From assembly GCA_003054665.1 (NCBI GenBank), contig QAYY01000010.1:62001-126000 (forward strand): a stretch of DNA of 64,000 nucleotides, given 5' to 3'. Positions within the stretch are counted from its first letter, which is position 1. Each line of letters starts with the position of its first letter. The translations under genes were made by a program, and so were the position numbers. Positions 54,733 to 63,316 of the stretch are shown one piece after another. The notes beneath the pieces are model-generated. The model saw only the letters and a program-made list of their open reading frames with translations. It had not been told where the DNA came from and searched no databases. This DNA is from Opitutaceae bacterium EW11 (GTDB lineage Bacteria; Verrucomicrobiota; Verrucomicrobiia; Opitutales; Opitutaceae).

Positions 54733-55887
54733 TTACCAGCTGAGGCGGGCTCCGACCGTGAAGACGTTGGCGTTGGCGTAGGCGCTCTTCGGCGTGATGC
54801 CGTCGAGGCCCTTCATCAGGTAGCGCTGGTACTCGAAATTGACGTCAAACCGCTCGGGGACGACCTTCCACAGAACCTTGAAACCGAGCGTCTGGGTGCG
54901 CATGTGCGACAGACGGTGGTCCGAGGAGAAAAACGGTCCGTCGGGATTCGGCACGTCGCCCGGCACGATCGAGGTGCCGTTCAGGGTGATGTGGTAGAAG
55001 TCGGCCGCGCTCTGGGTGTACCAGCGGTAGCTCGGCGAGAGCACGATGCGTTCGCCGACGCGCTGGAGCCAGGCCAGGGACAGCGTGTGGCTGTTGATGC
55101 CGAAGCTGTCGTGATAAAACCGATACGAGGCGTCGAGCGCACCATCGAGGCTGGTGAACGCGCGGTTCGAACCGAGGTAAAGCGTCCACTTGTTGCGCTC
55201 GCCCGGGCGGTTCTCGATGAACGTCAGCGGGAGGAAGGTGCCCGCGATCACCTCGGTATCCTTCTCGATGATCTTGTACGGATCGCTCAGGTAGCCGGAA
55301 GCGCGGCCGTAGCTGAGATTGGCCGTGGCCGACCATTCGGGGGAGAGGAGCTGGGTCACGCCGACGATGAAGTCCGAAGCGCGTTTTTTCGCCCATTCCG
55401 GCTGATAGAAGACGTGGATCTTGTCGCGCGTCGTCGCCACGCCCAGAAGCAGCGTCGTGTTCTTCTGGTTGAAGTCCGTCGTCGTGTTCAGCGAGATGCC
55501 GTTGGAGACATAGTCGCTCTCCCGGCTGTTCGCGAGGCCGAGGGAAAGTCCCATCGGACTGAACGCCCGCGAGAACTCGGCGGCCCACGCCTTGCGCTTG
55601 TCGTGCATCTCCGTCAGCGGGACCTGCCCGTCGGCGCCGGCGGGCTCGCCGGTCGGCGTCGCTCCGGAGATCGAGTCGATCACTCCGGAGAGCTTCAGCT
55701 TCACCTCCGCGGGAAGGGATTGATCGATCTCCGCGGCATTGGAATTCACGCGGATGCGATCGCCGCTCTCCTGCCACGACTGGAATTTGTAGCTGGCAGA
55801 GCCTTCCGCGCGCGACGAGCGCGTGACGCTTAGGTAGACGACGGCCGCGCAGAAAACGGCCTTAACCGGGCGGGGGGAAAAACGCAT
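54733..55887 (-). CDS. DUF3570-like outer-membrane beta-barrel with flavinylation motif
   Basis: 384 residues with a signal peptide (cleavage near SSRAEG). The mature chain is rich in alternating beta strands and ends in an aromatic residue (GARLSW), as in outer-membrane barrels of the DUF3570 type. Residues 71-79 read D-S-I-S-G-A-T-P-T, an almost exact match to the ApbE flavinylation consensus D-x-x-(S/T)-G-A-(T/S), with Thr77 as the predicted FMN site; this is encoded at 55651-55677. First gene of the cluster, with a sigma-70-like promoter and an upstream direct repeat. The function is unknown; I infer an envelope redox role. Confidence 0.85.
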   Translation of the reverse strand: MRFSPRPVKAVFCAAVVYLSVTRSSRAEGSASYKFQSWQESGDRIRVNSNAAEIDQSLPAEVKLKLSGVIDSISGATPTGEPAGADGQVPLTEMHDKRKAWAAEFSRAFSPMGLSLGLANSRESDYVSNGISLNTTTDFNQKNTTLLLGVATTRDKIHVFYQPEWAKKRASDFIVGVTQLLSPEWSATANLSYGRASGYLSDPYKIIEKDTEVIAGTFLPLTFIENRPGERNKWTLYLGSNRAFTSLDGALDASYRFYHDSFGINSHTLSLAWLQRVGERIVLSPSYRWYTQSAADFYHITLNGTSIVPGDVPNPDGPFFSSDHRLSHMRTQTLGFKVLWKVVPERFDVNFEYQRYLMKGLDGITPKSAYANANVFTVGARLSW

Positions 55888-55932
55888 GGCGGACTCAGAA
55901 TCATTGAACGAAGAGAAGTTCCACTACTTTTT

Positions 55933-55962
55933 ATTAAAACCTTTGTTTATTCACTCTCGCAA
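55933..55962 (-). promoter_or_regulatory. putative promoter of the DUF3570-ApbE cluster
   Basis: On the minus strand TTGCGA (55957-55962) and TTTAAT (55933-55938) are spaced by 18 nt, matching -35 and -10 consensus at four and five of six positions. The region is clearly AT-rich relative to its surroundings and ends about 45 nt before the start codon. Confidence 0.45.
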
Positions 55963-55977
55963 AACTTTGGCCGGCGG

Positions 55978-56037
55978 GACTGCGCATTTCTTGTCCTAAA
56001 AGATTGTACGGACTGTGCATTTTTTGTCCCAGAAAAG
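55978..56037. promoter_or_regulatory. 33-bp-spaced direct repeat upstream of the cluster
   Basis: Two imperfect copies of a ~26-bp element, GACTGCGCATTTCTTGTCC followed by TAAAAG (55978-56002) and GACTGTGCATTTTTTGTCC followed by CAGAAAAG (56011-56037), lie 33 bp apart, about three helical turns. They sit just upstream of the -35 of the cluster promoter, where an activator would bind. Confidence 0.5.
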
Positions 56038-56206
56038 TTAGTAACCATTCCGTCACTTTTCCTGACTATGATGGGTTATCTCTCGTGAGCGCGGCCACTT
56101 GCCTCACGCATTCGTCGGTGAAACAGAGCCGCTGTTTTCTTTCTCCTCTCGTCCTGACAGGTCGCCGCGCAGCACTGTCGGGCGCGGAGTTACACGCTTT
56201 TCGAGG

Positions 56207-56485
56207 ATGCACACCGTCTGCCACACCCTCCATCAGCTCGCTGAGACTGCGACGTGTACCACCGTCGCCATTCACACATTCGCGGTAGGCATCGGCTCCA
56301 ACTCAGCGATGGACGGCTCGCTTCGTCGAGTCGCTCTTCTGCGCGTGTTCGGAAGGAATCGTTCAGGTCCGGTCGAACACGCGGCGTTTTTTCCCACGTC
56401 GGCGAATTCGACGCGATGGACCAAATACGTTCTTCCCCGGGGCTCCGTTGACGCACGGCCCCGCTGATCCCGCCGCGTCGGGTGA
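56207..56485 (+). pseudogene. internally deleted remnant of an orphan permease gene
   Basis: Starting at ATG 56207 the translation MHTVCHTLHQLAETATCTTV, then AIHTFAVGIGS, mirrors the start of the intact downstream copies (MHTVRHTLRQLAKTPTFTVV, AILTLAVGIGS) over about 42 residues and then loses homology. Around 56410-56430 ttcgacgcgatggacca resembles a later part of the intact gene. At 56466-56485 gatcccgccgcgtcgggtga resembles the 3' end of the intact copies including the stop codon. So both ends survive and about 2 kb between them is lost. It is the oldest member of the tandem array. Confidence 0.7.
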
Positions 56486-56667
56486 CGCCCCGGCTTCGGA
56501 GAAAACCTGTAACCTACTTTCACGGTTTCAGGTTATCCCCCCTGAAACCGCGGCCGACTGTCTCACGAAATCGCGAGCGGGATGGGAGCGCGGTCCTCTT
56601 GCCGCGCAAGACCGCCATCACGCCTGCCACGCAGCTCTGCTTTCGCGCGCGACAGGCGCCTTCGAAA
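56486..56667 (+). repeat. duplicated leader of permease copy 2
   Basis: About 180 bp before the permease start closely match 59062-59241 before the second copy, including gaaaacctgtaacct, a hairpin-forming element (cggtttcagg ... cctgaaaccg near 56523-56550) and cgcgagcgggatgggagcgc. The leader was duplicated with the gene and may contain the promoter. Confidence 0.7.
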
Positions 56668-59061
56668 ATGCACACCGTCCGGCACACGCTTCGCCAACTC
56701 GCCAAAACACCGACGTTCACCGTCGTCGCGATCCTCACGCTCGCCGTGGGTATCGGCTCCACCGCGGCGATGTACAGCACGTTGCGAGCCCTCGTCGTCG
56801 AGCCGCTCCCCTATCCCGCGTCCGACGAGCTCGTGCAGGTCTGGTCGAACATCCGCCAGCCTTTCTCCCAGCCCGACGCTTTCGACATGATGGACCGCAC
56901 GACGTCGTTCGCCGAGTTGGGCGTCTATTCGCCTCAAGCCGCAAACCTCGGGGGCGAAAAACCGGTATCCGTGCAGAGCGTGTCGTGCACCCCCGGCGTG
57001 CTGCGGGCGCTCGGCGTGGCGCCGGCATTGGGGCGCCTGCTCACGGTCGAGGACGAACAAACGGGCGCTCCGAAAGTCGCCGTGATCAGCCATGAGCTCT
57101 GGCACAAGTCGTTCGGCGGCGACCCGGGCCTGATCGGCCGCACCCTTCGCGTGAACGGCAGCAGCTGCACGGTGGTGGGGATCATGCCGCCTCGTTTTGA
57201 ATTCGTCTCACCGCGGATGCGCACGACCAGCGCCGAAATGTGGGTGCCGCTTCAGCTGAAGCGCGGTGACGGAGATCGCGGCGGCCACTGGCTGTGCATG
57301 GTTGGGCGCCTCAAGCCCGGCGTGTCCGTTGGCGCCGCCGACGCGGAGGTCAAGGCGGTCGGCGCGCAGCTCAAAGCCGATCACCCCGAAACGAACTCGC
57401 AGAAGCCGTTCCTCGTGCATTCGCTGCTCGAGGAGGCTGTGAGCGGAACAGCCTCGCGCGTCTGGCTCCTGTTCGGCTCGGTGCTTCTCGTCCTGCTCAT
57501 CGCGTGCGCCAACGTCGCCAGCATGCTGCTCGCGCGAAACGCGCGCCGCCAGGCGGAGTTCGGCCTGCGTGTCGCTCTCGGCGCCCAACGCCGGGACATC
57601 GTGAAGCTGGCGATGATCGAGAGCCTGATCCTCGCGGCGGGAGGCGCGGTCGCCGGGAGCGCGCTTGCCGTCGTAGGGATTCGGATACTCGCGCTGATCA
57701 CGCCCACCACGGACGGGCGCCGGGCGGCCATGGCGCTCGACGGCAAGGTCCTCGCCTTCACCATCGGGATCGCCGTGGCGGCGGCGCTGCTCGCCGGGCT
57801 CCCGCCCGCGCTCGCCTCGCTCCGATTGTCGATCACGGATCTGCTGCGCGCCGACAGCCGCAACACCACGGGATCGCGAACCCGCCACAATTTCCTGCGC
57901 GGGCTCGTCGTCGGACAGGTCGCGCTCGCCCTGGCACTCGCCAACGGGGCGGCGTTGCTCTCCGGCGGCTACCTCAAGCTGCTGGATGAGAATCGCGCCC
58001 TCTCGACGGAATACGTGCTCGCCGCACGTCTCGACCTCCAGGGAGAACGCTACCAGAAAACCGAAGCACGGGTACAGTTCTGGGAACAGCTCGCCGAACG
58101 CGCGGCCACCCTGCCAGGCGTCACTGCGGCCGGCATCACCTCGAAGCTGCCGCTCGAAGGCGGATCCAACACGAACATCCTGGTGAACGACGAGGTGTTC
58201 GACCCCCTCGCCAAACGCCCTCTCGCCGAGGTTTCCGCCGTCACTCCCGGATATTTCGGTGCAGCGGGGATCGCGATCCTCAGAGGACGCACGCTCGAGC
58301 CGGCCGACGCCAACGGAGACATCATCGGCATCGTCGTGAACCGCGCCCTCGCCGACAAATGCTGGCCCGGCGAAGACCCGCTGGGAAAAATCGTCCGCAA
58401 CAACAGCGCGAAGGCCAGCTTCACCGCCCGCGTGGTGGGCGTGGTCGAAGACGTACGTCAGTGGGGCGCGGACGCCGTTCCCCGGCCCGAAATCTACTGG
58501 TCCCCGAATCGGGCCTGGGGAAACCGCACGTTCATCCTTCTCCGCTCCAATCAGCCCGCATCGCAGCTCACCTCGGCGCTGCGGAAGACCGCCGACTCCC
58601 TCGATCCCGATCTCCCGCTGGCCAGCGTCCGAACACTCGACCAGGTCGTCTCCCAGGCGACGAAAGCCCAGCGCTCCGTGGTCCAGCTGGTCGACTTCTT
58701 CATGTCCGTGGCGCTCGGGCTCGTGGCCGTCGGTCTCTACGGCACCTTGTCGTACCACGTCCTGCAGCGCACTCGGGAGATCGGCGTGCGCATCGCGCTG
58801 GGAGCGACGACGGGAGACGTGCTTCGGTTCGTCTTTCGCCAGGGCCTCGGCTGGGTCCTCGTCGGCGTGGTGATCGGTCTGGGCGGCGCACTGGCTCTGA
58901 CGAGCACGCTCAAGTCGCTCGTCTACGGCCTGGAGTCGGTCGATCCTGCCGCTTTGGCTATGGCCGTCGCCGTGATCGCCGCCGCCACCGCCCTGGCCTG
59001 CTGGATCCCGGCTCGCCGCGCCGCGAAGCTCGATCCCACCGAGGCGCTGCGCGCGTCGTGA
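56668..59061 (+). CDS. orphan MacB/FtsX-type ABC permease (ADOP-like), tandem copy 2
   Basis: 797 residues. N-terminal MHTVRHTLRQLAKTPTFTVV, TM1, MacB-type periplasmic domain, FtsX block (VLLIACANVASMLLARNARR), second half with periplasmic domain and C-terminal FtsX block (GLYGTLSYHVLQRTREIGVR, CWIPARRAAKLDPTEALRAS). There is no cognate ATPase gene nearby. I start it at the ATG aligned with the other copies; the frame is open upstream to 56482 but that part is the shared leader. It is a close paralogue of the next gene, with which it forms a head-to-tail duplication. Confidence 0.88.
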   Translation: MHTVRHTLRQLAKTPTFTVVAILTLAVGIGSTAAMYSTLRALVVEPLPYPASDELVQVWSNIRQPFSQPDAFDMMDRTTSFAELGVYSPQAANLGGEKPVSVQSVSCTPGVLRALGVAPALGRLLTVEDEQTGAPKVAVISHELWHKSFGGDPGLIGRTLRVNGSSCTVVGIMPPRFEFVSPRMRTTSAEMWVPLQLKRGDGDRGGHWLCMVGRLKPGVSVGAADAEVKAVGAQLKADHPETNSQKPFLVHSLLEEAVSGTASRVWLLFGSVLLVLLIACANVASMLLARNARRQAEFGLRVALGAQRRDIVKLAMIESLILAAGGAVAGSALAVVGIRILALITPTTDGRRAAMALDGKVLAFTIGIAVAAALLAGLPPALASLRLSITDLLRADSRNTTGSRTRHNFLRGLVVGQVALALALANGAALLSGGYLKLLDENRALSTEYVLAARLDLQGERYQKTEARVQFWEQLAERAATLPGVTAAGITSKLPLEGGSNTNILVNDEVFDPLAKRPLAEVSAVTPGYFGAAGIAILRGRTLEPADANGDIIGIVVNRALADKCWPGEDPLGKIVRNNSAKASFTARVVGVVEDVRQWGADAVPRPEIYWSPNRAWGNRTFILLRSNQPASQLTSALRKTADSLDPDLPLASVRTLDQVVSQATKAQRSVVQLVDFFMSVALGLVAVGLYGTLSYHVLQRTREIGVRIALGATTGDVLRFVFRQGLGWVLVGVVIGLGGALALTSTLKSLVYGLESVDPAALAMAVAVIAAATALACWIPARRAAKLDPTEALRAS

Positions 59062-59241
59062 CGCCCCGGCTTTAAAGAAAACCTGTAACCTTCTTTCGCC
59101 GTTTCGGGTTATCCCCCGGAAACCGCGGCCAACTGTCTCGCAAAATCGCGAGCGGGATGGGAGCGCGGTCGTTTTTCCCCGCAAGACCGCCCTCACGTCT
59201 GCTCGCAGCGCTGCCTTCGCTCGCGGCAGGCGTCCCAGAAA
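59062..59241 (+). repeat. duplicated leader of permease copy 3
   Basis: Counterpart of 56486-56667. It begins directly at the stop codon of copy 2, so the duplicated unit (leader plus gene) is about 2.58 kb. The hairpin element is retained with changes on both sides of the stem (gtttcggg and ggaaac instead of gtttcagg and tgaaac). Confidence 0.7.
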
Positions 59242-61638
59242 ATGCACACCGTCCGCCACACGCTTCGCCAACTCGCCAAAACTCCGGCGTTCACCGCCGT
59301 CGCGATCCTCACGCTCGCCGTGGGTATCGGCTCCACCGCGGCGATGTACAGCACGTTGCGAGCCCTCGTCGTCGAGCCGCTCCCCTATCCCGCGTCCGAC
59401 GAGCTCGTGCACGTCTGGTCGAACGACGGGCAGCCGCTCTCGCAACCCGACACGTTCGACGTGATGGATCGGTCGACGTGTTTTGCGGAGCTGGGCGTCT
59501 ACTCCCCTCAGGCGGCGAATCTGGGAGGCGAAAAGCCGCAGTCCATCACGAGCGTCTCCTGCACTCCGGGCGTGCTGCGGGCTTTAGGCATCGCGCCGGC
59601 GCTCGGGAGGCTGCTCACGGACGCCGACGAAAAACAGGGCGCTCCCTCCGTTGTGGTGATCGGCGATGCGCTTTGGCACAACAGCTTCGGCGGCGATCCG
59701 CACATCCTTGGCCGGGATATCCGTGTGAACGGAGCCAATACGACGGTGGTCGGAGTGATGCCGCCCCATTTCGAATTTGCATCGCCGTGGATGCGCACGC
59801 TCAGCGCTCAGATGTGGGTGCCGCTTCAGCTGAAGCGCGGCGACGGCGACCGGGGAAGCCACTGGCTGTGCATGGTCGGACGTCTCAAGCCGGGGGTGCC
59901 CGTCGCGACCGCGGATGCGCAGATCAAGGCGATCGGCGCCCAGCTCAAGGCCGAGTATCCAAAATCCAATGCGCGGAAGCCTTTCCTCGTCCGCCCGCTG
60001 CTTTTCGAAGTCACGCGGGGCACGGCTCCGCGCGTCTGGCTCCTCTTCGGCGCGGTGGTTCTCGTCCTCCTCATCGCCTGCGCCAACGTCGCCAGCATGC
60101 TCCTGGCGCGAAACGCCCGCCGCCAGGGCGAGTTCGGGATCCGCGTCGCGCTCGGAGCGCTGCGGCGCGACATCGTGAAGCTGACGCTGATCGAAAGCAC
60201 GCTGCTGGCCGCCGGAGGCGCGGTGGGAGGTTCCCTCCTGGCCGTCGTCGGCACGCGCGTCCTGGCGATGATCGCGCCGGTCACGGCCGAACGCCGGGCC
60301 GCCATGGGCCTCGACGGAGGCGTGCTCGCCTTCACCGTCGGCGTGGCCCTGATCGCGGCGCTGCTCGCCGGCCTGCCTCCGGCACTGGCGTCGCTGCGCC
60401 TCCCGGTGACCGAGCTGCTGCGCGCCGACAGCCGGAGCACGACCGGCTCCAGGACCCGTCACAATTTCCTCCGCGGGCTGATCGTCGGCCAGGTGGCGCT
60501 CGCCCTCGCCCTGGCGAACGCCGCCGCGCTTTTCTCCGCGGCGTACGTGAAGCTCCTTCAAGTCAACCGGCCGTTGGCCACCGAATACGTGCTCTCCGCC
60601 CGGATCCAGCTTCGCGGCGAACGCTACGACAAGCGGGAGACCCGCGCGCAGTTCACCGAGCAGATCGCCGAACGGGTCGCGGCGCTTCCCGGCGTCAGTG
60701 CCGCCGGCACGACGAACAAGCTCCCGCTCGAGGGCGGCTCGAACATGACGATCCTGGTAAACGACGAAACGTTCGATCCTACCGCCGAACGCATTCTCGC
60801 CGAGGTCTCCTCCGTCACTTCGGGTTACTTCCAGGCTGCGGGCATCGCGCTCCTGCGCGGCCGCACCCTCCAGCCGTCCGACGCGGAGGGGGAAAACCCC
60901 GGGATCGTGGTCAACCGCGCGTTCGCCGAAAAGGCGTGGCCCGGCGAAAATCCATTGGGAAAACCCGTCCGCCAAAACTCGGACAAGCCCGAGTTCACCG
61001 CCCGCGTGGTCGGCGTGGTCGACGACGTCCGCCAATGGGGTCCGGAAACCCCGGCCCGGCCCGAACTCTACTGGTCGCCCAACCGCTCCTGGGGCAGGTA
61101 CCTGTTCATCGTGCTTCGCTCGACCCAACCCGCCTCGCGGTTCGCGCCCGAGATTCGCCATGCGCTGGACTCGCTCGATCCCGACCTGCCGCTGGCCGAC
61201 GTGCGAACGCTGCAGCAGGTGGTCGACCAGGCCACGCAGGGCCAACGCGCGATCGTCCAGATGATCGACTTCTTCATGGCCCTCGCCCTCGGACTCGTCG
61301 CCGTCGGGCTCTACGGCACCCTGTCGTACCACGTCCTGCAACGCACCCGGGAAATCGGCGTGCGGGTCGCCCTCGGAGCGACGGCGGCGGATGTGCTCCG
61401 GCTCGTCTTTCGCCAGGGCCTCGGCTGGGTGCTCGTCGGCGCGGTTCTCGGCCTGGTCGGTGCACTCGCCCTGACGAGCACGCTGAAGTCGATCGTGTAC
61501 GGCATGGAATCGGTCGATCCCCTCTCCCTCGCGATCGCCGTCGTCGTGATCGCCGCCGCCACCCTCCTGGCTTGCTGGATCCCCGCTCGGCGCGCCGCAA
61601 AGCTCGACCCAACCGAGGCCTTGCGCGCGACGGGATGA
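59242..61638 (+). CDS. orphan MacB/FtsX-type ABC permease (ADOP-like), tandem copy 3
   Basis: 798 residues with the same architecture as the previous gene and very high similarity along the whole length (for example identical HTLRQLAKTP, AVGIGSTAAMYSTLRALVVE and KLDPTEALRA segments). Divergence is concentrated in the periplasmic parts, as expected for duplicated permeases that have begun to specialise. There is no ATPase partner in the window. Likely an inner-membrane protein that acts on the periplasm, by export, mechanical coupling or signalling; not determinable. Confidence 0.88.
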   Translation: MHTVRHTLRQLAKTPAFTAVAILTLAVGIGSTAAMYSTLRALVVEPLPYPASDELVHVWSNDGQPLSQPDTFDVMDRSTCFAELGVYSPQAANLGGEKPQSITSVSCTPGVLRALGIAPALGRLLTDADEKQGAPSVVVIGDALWHNSFGGDPHILGRDIRVNGANTTVVGVMPPHFEFASPWMRTLSAQMWVPLQLKRGDGDRGSHWLCMVGRLKPGVPVATADAQIKAIGAQLKAEYPKSNARKPFLVRPLLFEVTRGTAPRVWLLFGAVVLVLLIACANVASMLLARNARRQGEFGIRVALGALRRDIVKLTLIESTLLAAGGAVGGSLLAVVGTRVLAMIAPVTAERRAAMGLDGGVLAFTVGVALIAALLAGLPPALASLRLPVTELLRADSRSTTGSRTRHNFLRGLIVGQVALALALANAAALFSAAYVKLLQVNRPLATEYVLSARIQLRGERYDKRETRAQFTEQIAERVAALPGVSAAGTTNKLPLEGGSNMTILVNDETFDPTAERILAEVSSVTSGYFQAAGIALLRGRTLQPSDAEGENPGIVVNRAFAEKAWPGENPLGKPVRQNSDKPEFTARVVGVVDDVRQWGPETPARPELYWSPNRSWGRYLFIVLRSTQPASRFAPEIRHALDSLDPDLPLADVRTLQQVVDQATQGQRAIVQMIDFFMALALGLVAVGLYGTLSYHVLQRTREIGVRVALGATAADVLRLVFRQGLGWVLVGAVLGLVGALALTSTLKSIVYGMESVDPLSLAIAVVVIAAATLLACWIPARRAAKLDPTEALRATG

Positions 61639-61706
61639 GAATGGCGTCTGTCGCGAATGGATGGATACCGGGCGAACCGCGCGAACCTCGGCTCCTCCTG
61701 GCAATT

Positions 61707-61746
61707 CACGCTTGCGCACGTGTCGTCGCGTCCCCGCGACGACACG
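61707..61746 (+). repeat. dispersed hairpin repeat, copy D
   Basis: cacgcttgcg is followed by a perfect 12-bp hairpin, cgtgtcgtcgcg - tccc - cgcgacgacacg. Compared with copy B the stem sequence has changed on both sides while pairing is kept. It lies in the 312-bp gap 61639-61950, which otherwise holds no gene I can support. Confidence 0.7.
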
Positions 61747-61950
61747 TCCCCGGGCCCGCATCCATCGCCGGTCGCCGCCCTCAGGTCGGAGTCAATTCCG
61801 GTTGCAATCGCAGATGGCAGGGAACCGGCCGCGGCCGGCGGGCTCGTCCAATGCTCCCGCCCACCCTCTCTCTTCCGGGATATCCGTGTCCCCACTTTTG
61901 GCCGGGGCAACGCGCTTGCCTTGGCGCAAGGCCGCGCCTCCACTGACGGG

Positions 61951-63222
61951 ATGAACCGAGCAGCCATTCCCCCGGCGGCGCACAAGGCTCCCGACCCTCG
62001 TTCGAGGATCGATCTGGTCGATGCGCTGCGAGGTTCGGCGCTTCTCGGAATCCTGCTCATCCACTCGGTCGAGCACTGGGATTTCATGCGAAACCCGGAC
62101 CACTCGGCGCCCTGGCTTGCGACCCCCGACGCGTTCGTGCGAGACAGCGCGTTTTTCCTCTTCGGCGGCAAAGCCTATGGCATCTTCGCGCTGCTCTTCG
62201 GCGTCAGCTTCTTCCTCATCCTCGACAGCTGGTCGCGCCGCGGCTTGAGGTTTGAAGGCCGGTTTCTCTGGCGGCTGTCGGTGCTCGCACTTTTTGGATA
62301 CGTGCACGGGCTCGTCTACTGCGGCGACATCCTGCTCATCATCGCCGCGCTCGGCGTGCCGCTCGTCTTCCTCAACCGGCTCGGCACCCGCGCCCTGCTG
62401 TGGATTTCCGCGCTGCTCATGCTCCAGATTCCGTCCGTCTACGAAACGGTGCACGTCCTCCTGCGGCCGGAATACCAGCCACCGCGGCCGCTTCACTGGG
62501 ACCTGTACGGGCGGCTCTTCGGCGTCTACGCCGACGGCTCGCTGCTCGACGTCCTGCGCGTCAATCTTTGGACCGGCCAGGCGGCGAAGACGTGGTGGAC
62601 GATCGAGACCGCACGGTGGCTGCAGATGATCGGACTTTTTGTGTGGGGCCTGCTGCTCGGACGGGAGGGCGTATTCGAAAATCCGATCCATGCCGTGCGG
62701 CTCGCCAGACGCGCGCTGATCGCCGGCGTGGTGGGCTTCGCCGTGCTCTACCCGGTGAAGCTTCACCTCGGCGGCTGGGGACTGAGCGGGATGCGCCACC
62801 ATGCGGTGGAGAACCTCGTGTCGTCCTACTGCAACCTGACCCAGCTGCTGGTCTGGGCGGGCGGCTTCACGCTGCTCTATCAATGGGGCAAGGCCCGGGG
62901 CCTGCTCAGGCTCCTCGCGCCGTACGGCCGCATGAGCCTGAGCTGCTATGTGACCCAGGCCCTGATCGGCGTGCCGCTCTTCTACGGCTTCGGCCTCGCC
63001 CTTTTCCGTTTCTGCGGTCCGTTCTACAGCATCCTGATCGGCGGCCTGATCGGGGTTGTGCAGATCACGGCGGCCAATCTCTGGCTCAAACGCTTCAACT
63101 ACGGACCGCTGGAATGGCTCTGGCGGGCCCTGACGTTCATGGACTTCAACGTCCCGATGCGCCGGCGCGCCGCCCGGTCGAGGATGGCGGAGCAGGAACC
63201 GCAGCCCGTATCCACGACCTGA
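61951..63222 (+). CDS. DUF418-family multi-pass membrane protein
   Basis: 423 residues. Begins with RIDLVDALRGSALLGILLIH, the DUF418/HpsE-like opening (DxLRGxALLGILLxN), followed by about ten transmembrane helices, with FFLFGGKAYGIFALLFGVSF and the C-terminal DUF418 core (APYGRMSLSCYVTQALIGVP, then YGPLEWLWRALTF). The family is uncharacterised and related to membrane acyltransferases. ATG 61951 is used; the frame is open further upstream but not protein-like. No operon partner is evident. Confidence 0.88.
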   Translation: MNRAAIPPAAHKAPDPRSRIDLVDALRGSALLGILLIHSVEHWDFMRNPDHSAPWLATPDAFVRDSAFFLFGGKAYGIFALLFGVSFFLILDSWSRRGLRFEGRFLWRLSVLALFGYVHGLVYCGDILLIIAALGVPLVFLNRLGTRALLWISALLMLQIPSVYETVHVLLRPEYQPPRPLHWDLYGRLFGVYADGSLLDVLRVNLWTGQAAKTWWTIETARWLQMIGLFVWGLLLGREGVFENPIHAVRLARRALIAGVVGFAVLYPVKLHLGGWGLSGMRHHAVENLVSSYCNLTQLLVWAGGFTLLYQWGKARGLLRLLAPYGRMSLSCYVTQALIGVPLFYGFGLALFRFCGPFYSILIGGLIGVVQITAANLWLKRFNYGPLEWLWRALTFMDFNVPMRRRAARSRMAEQEPQPVSTT

Positions 63223-63316
63223 CGCCGGCCGGGCGGGCGCGAATTCTCCGAGCGGAGCGCAAGATTGCGGCCCCGAGCGGAGCCGATTGACTGGGGTCGC
63301 GCCGGCACGGCGCGCC

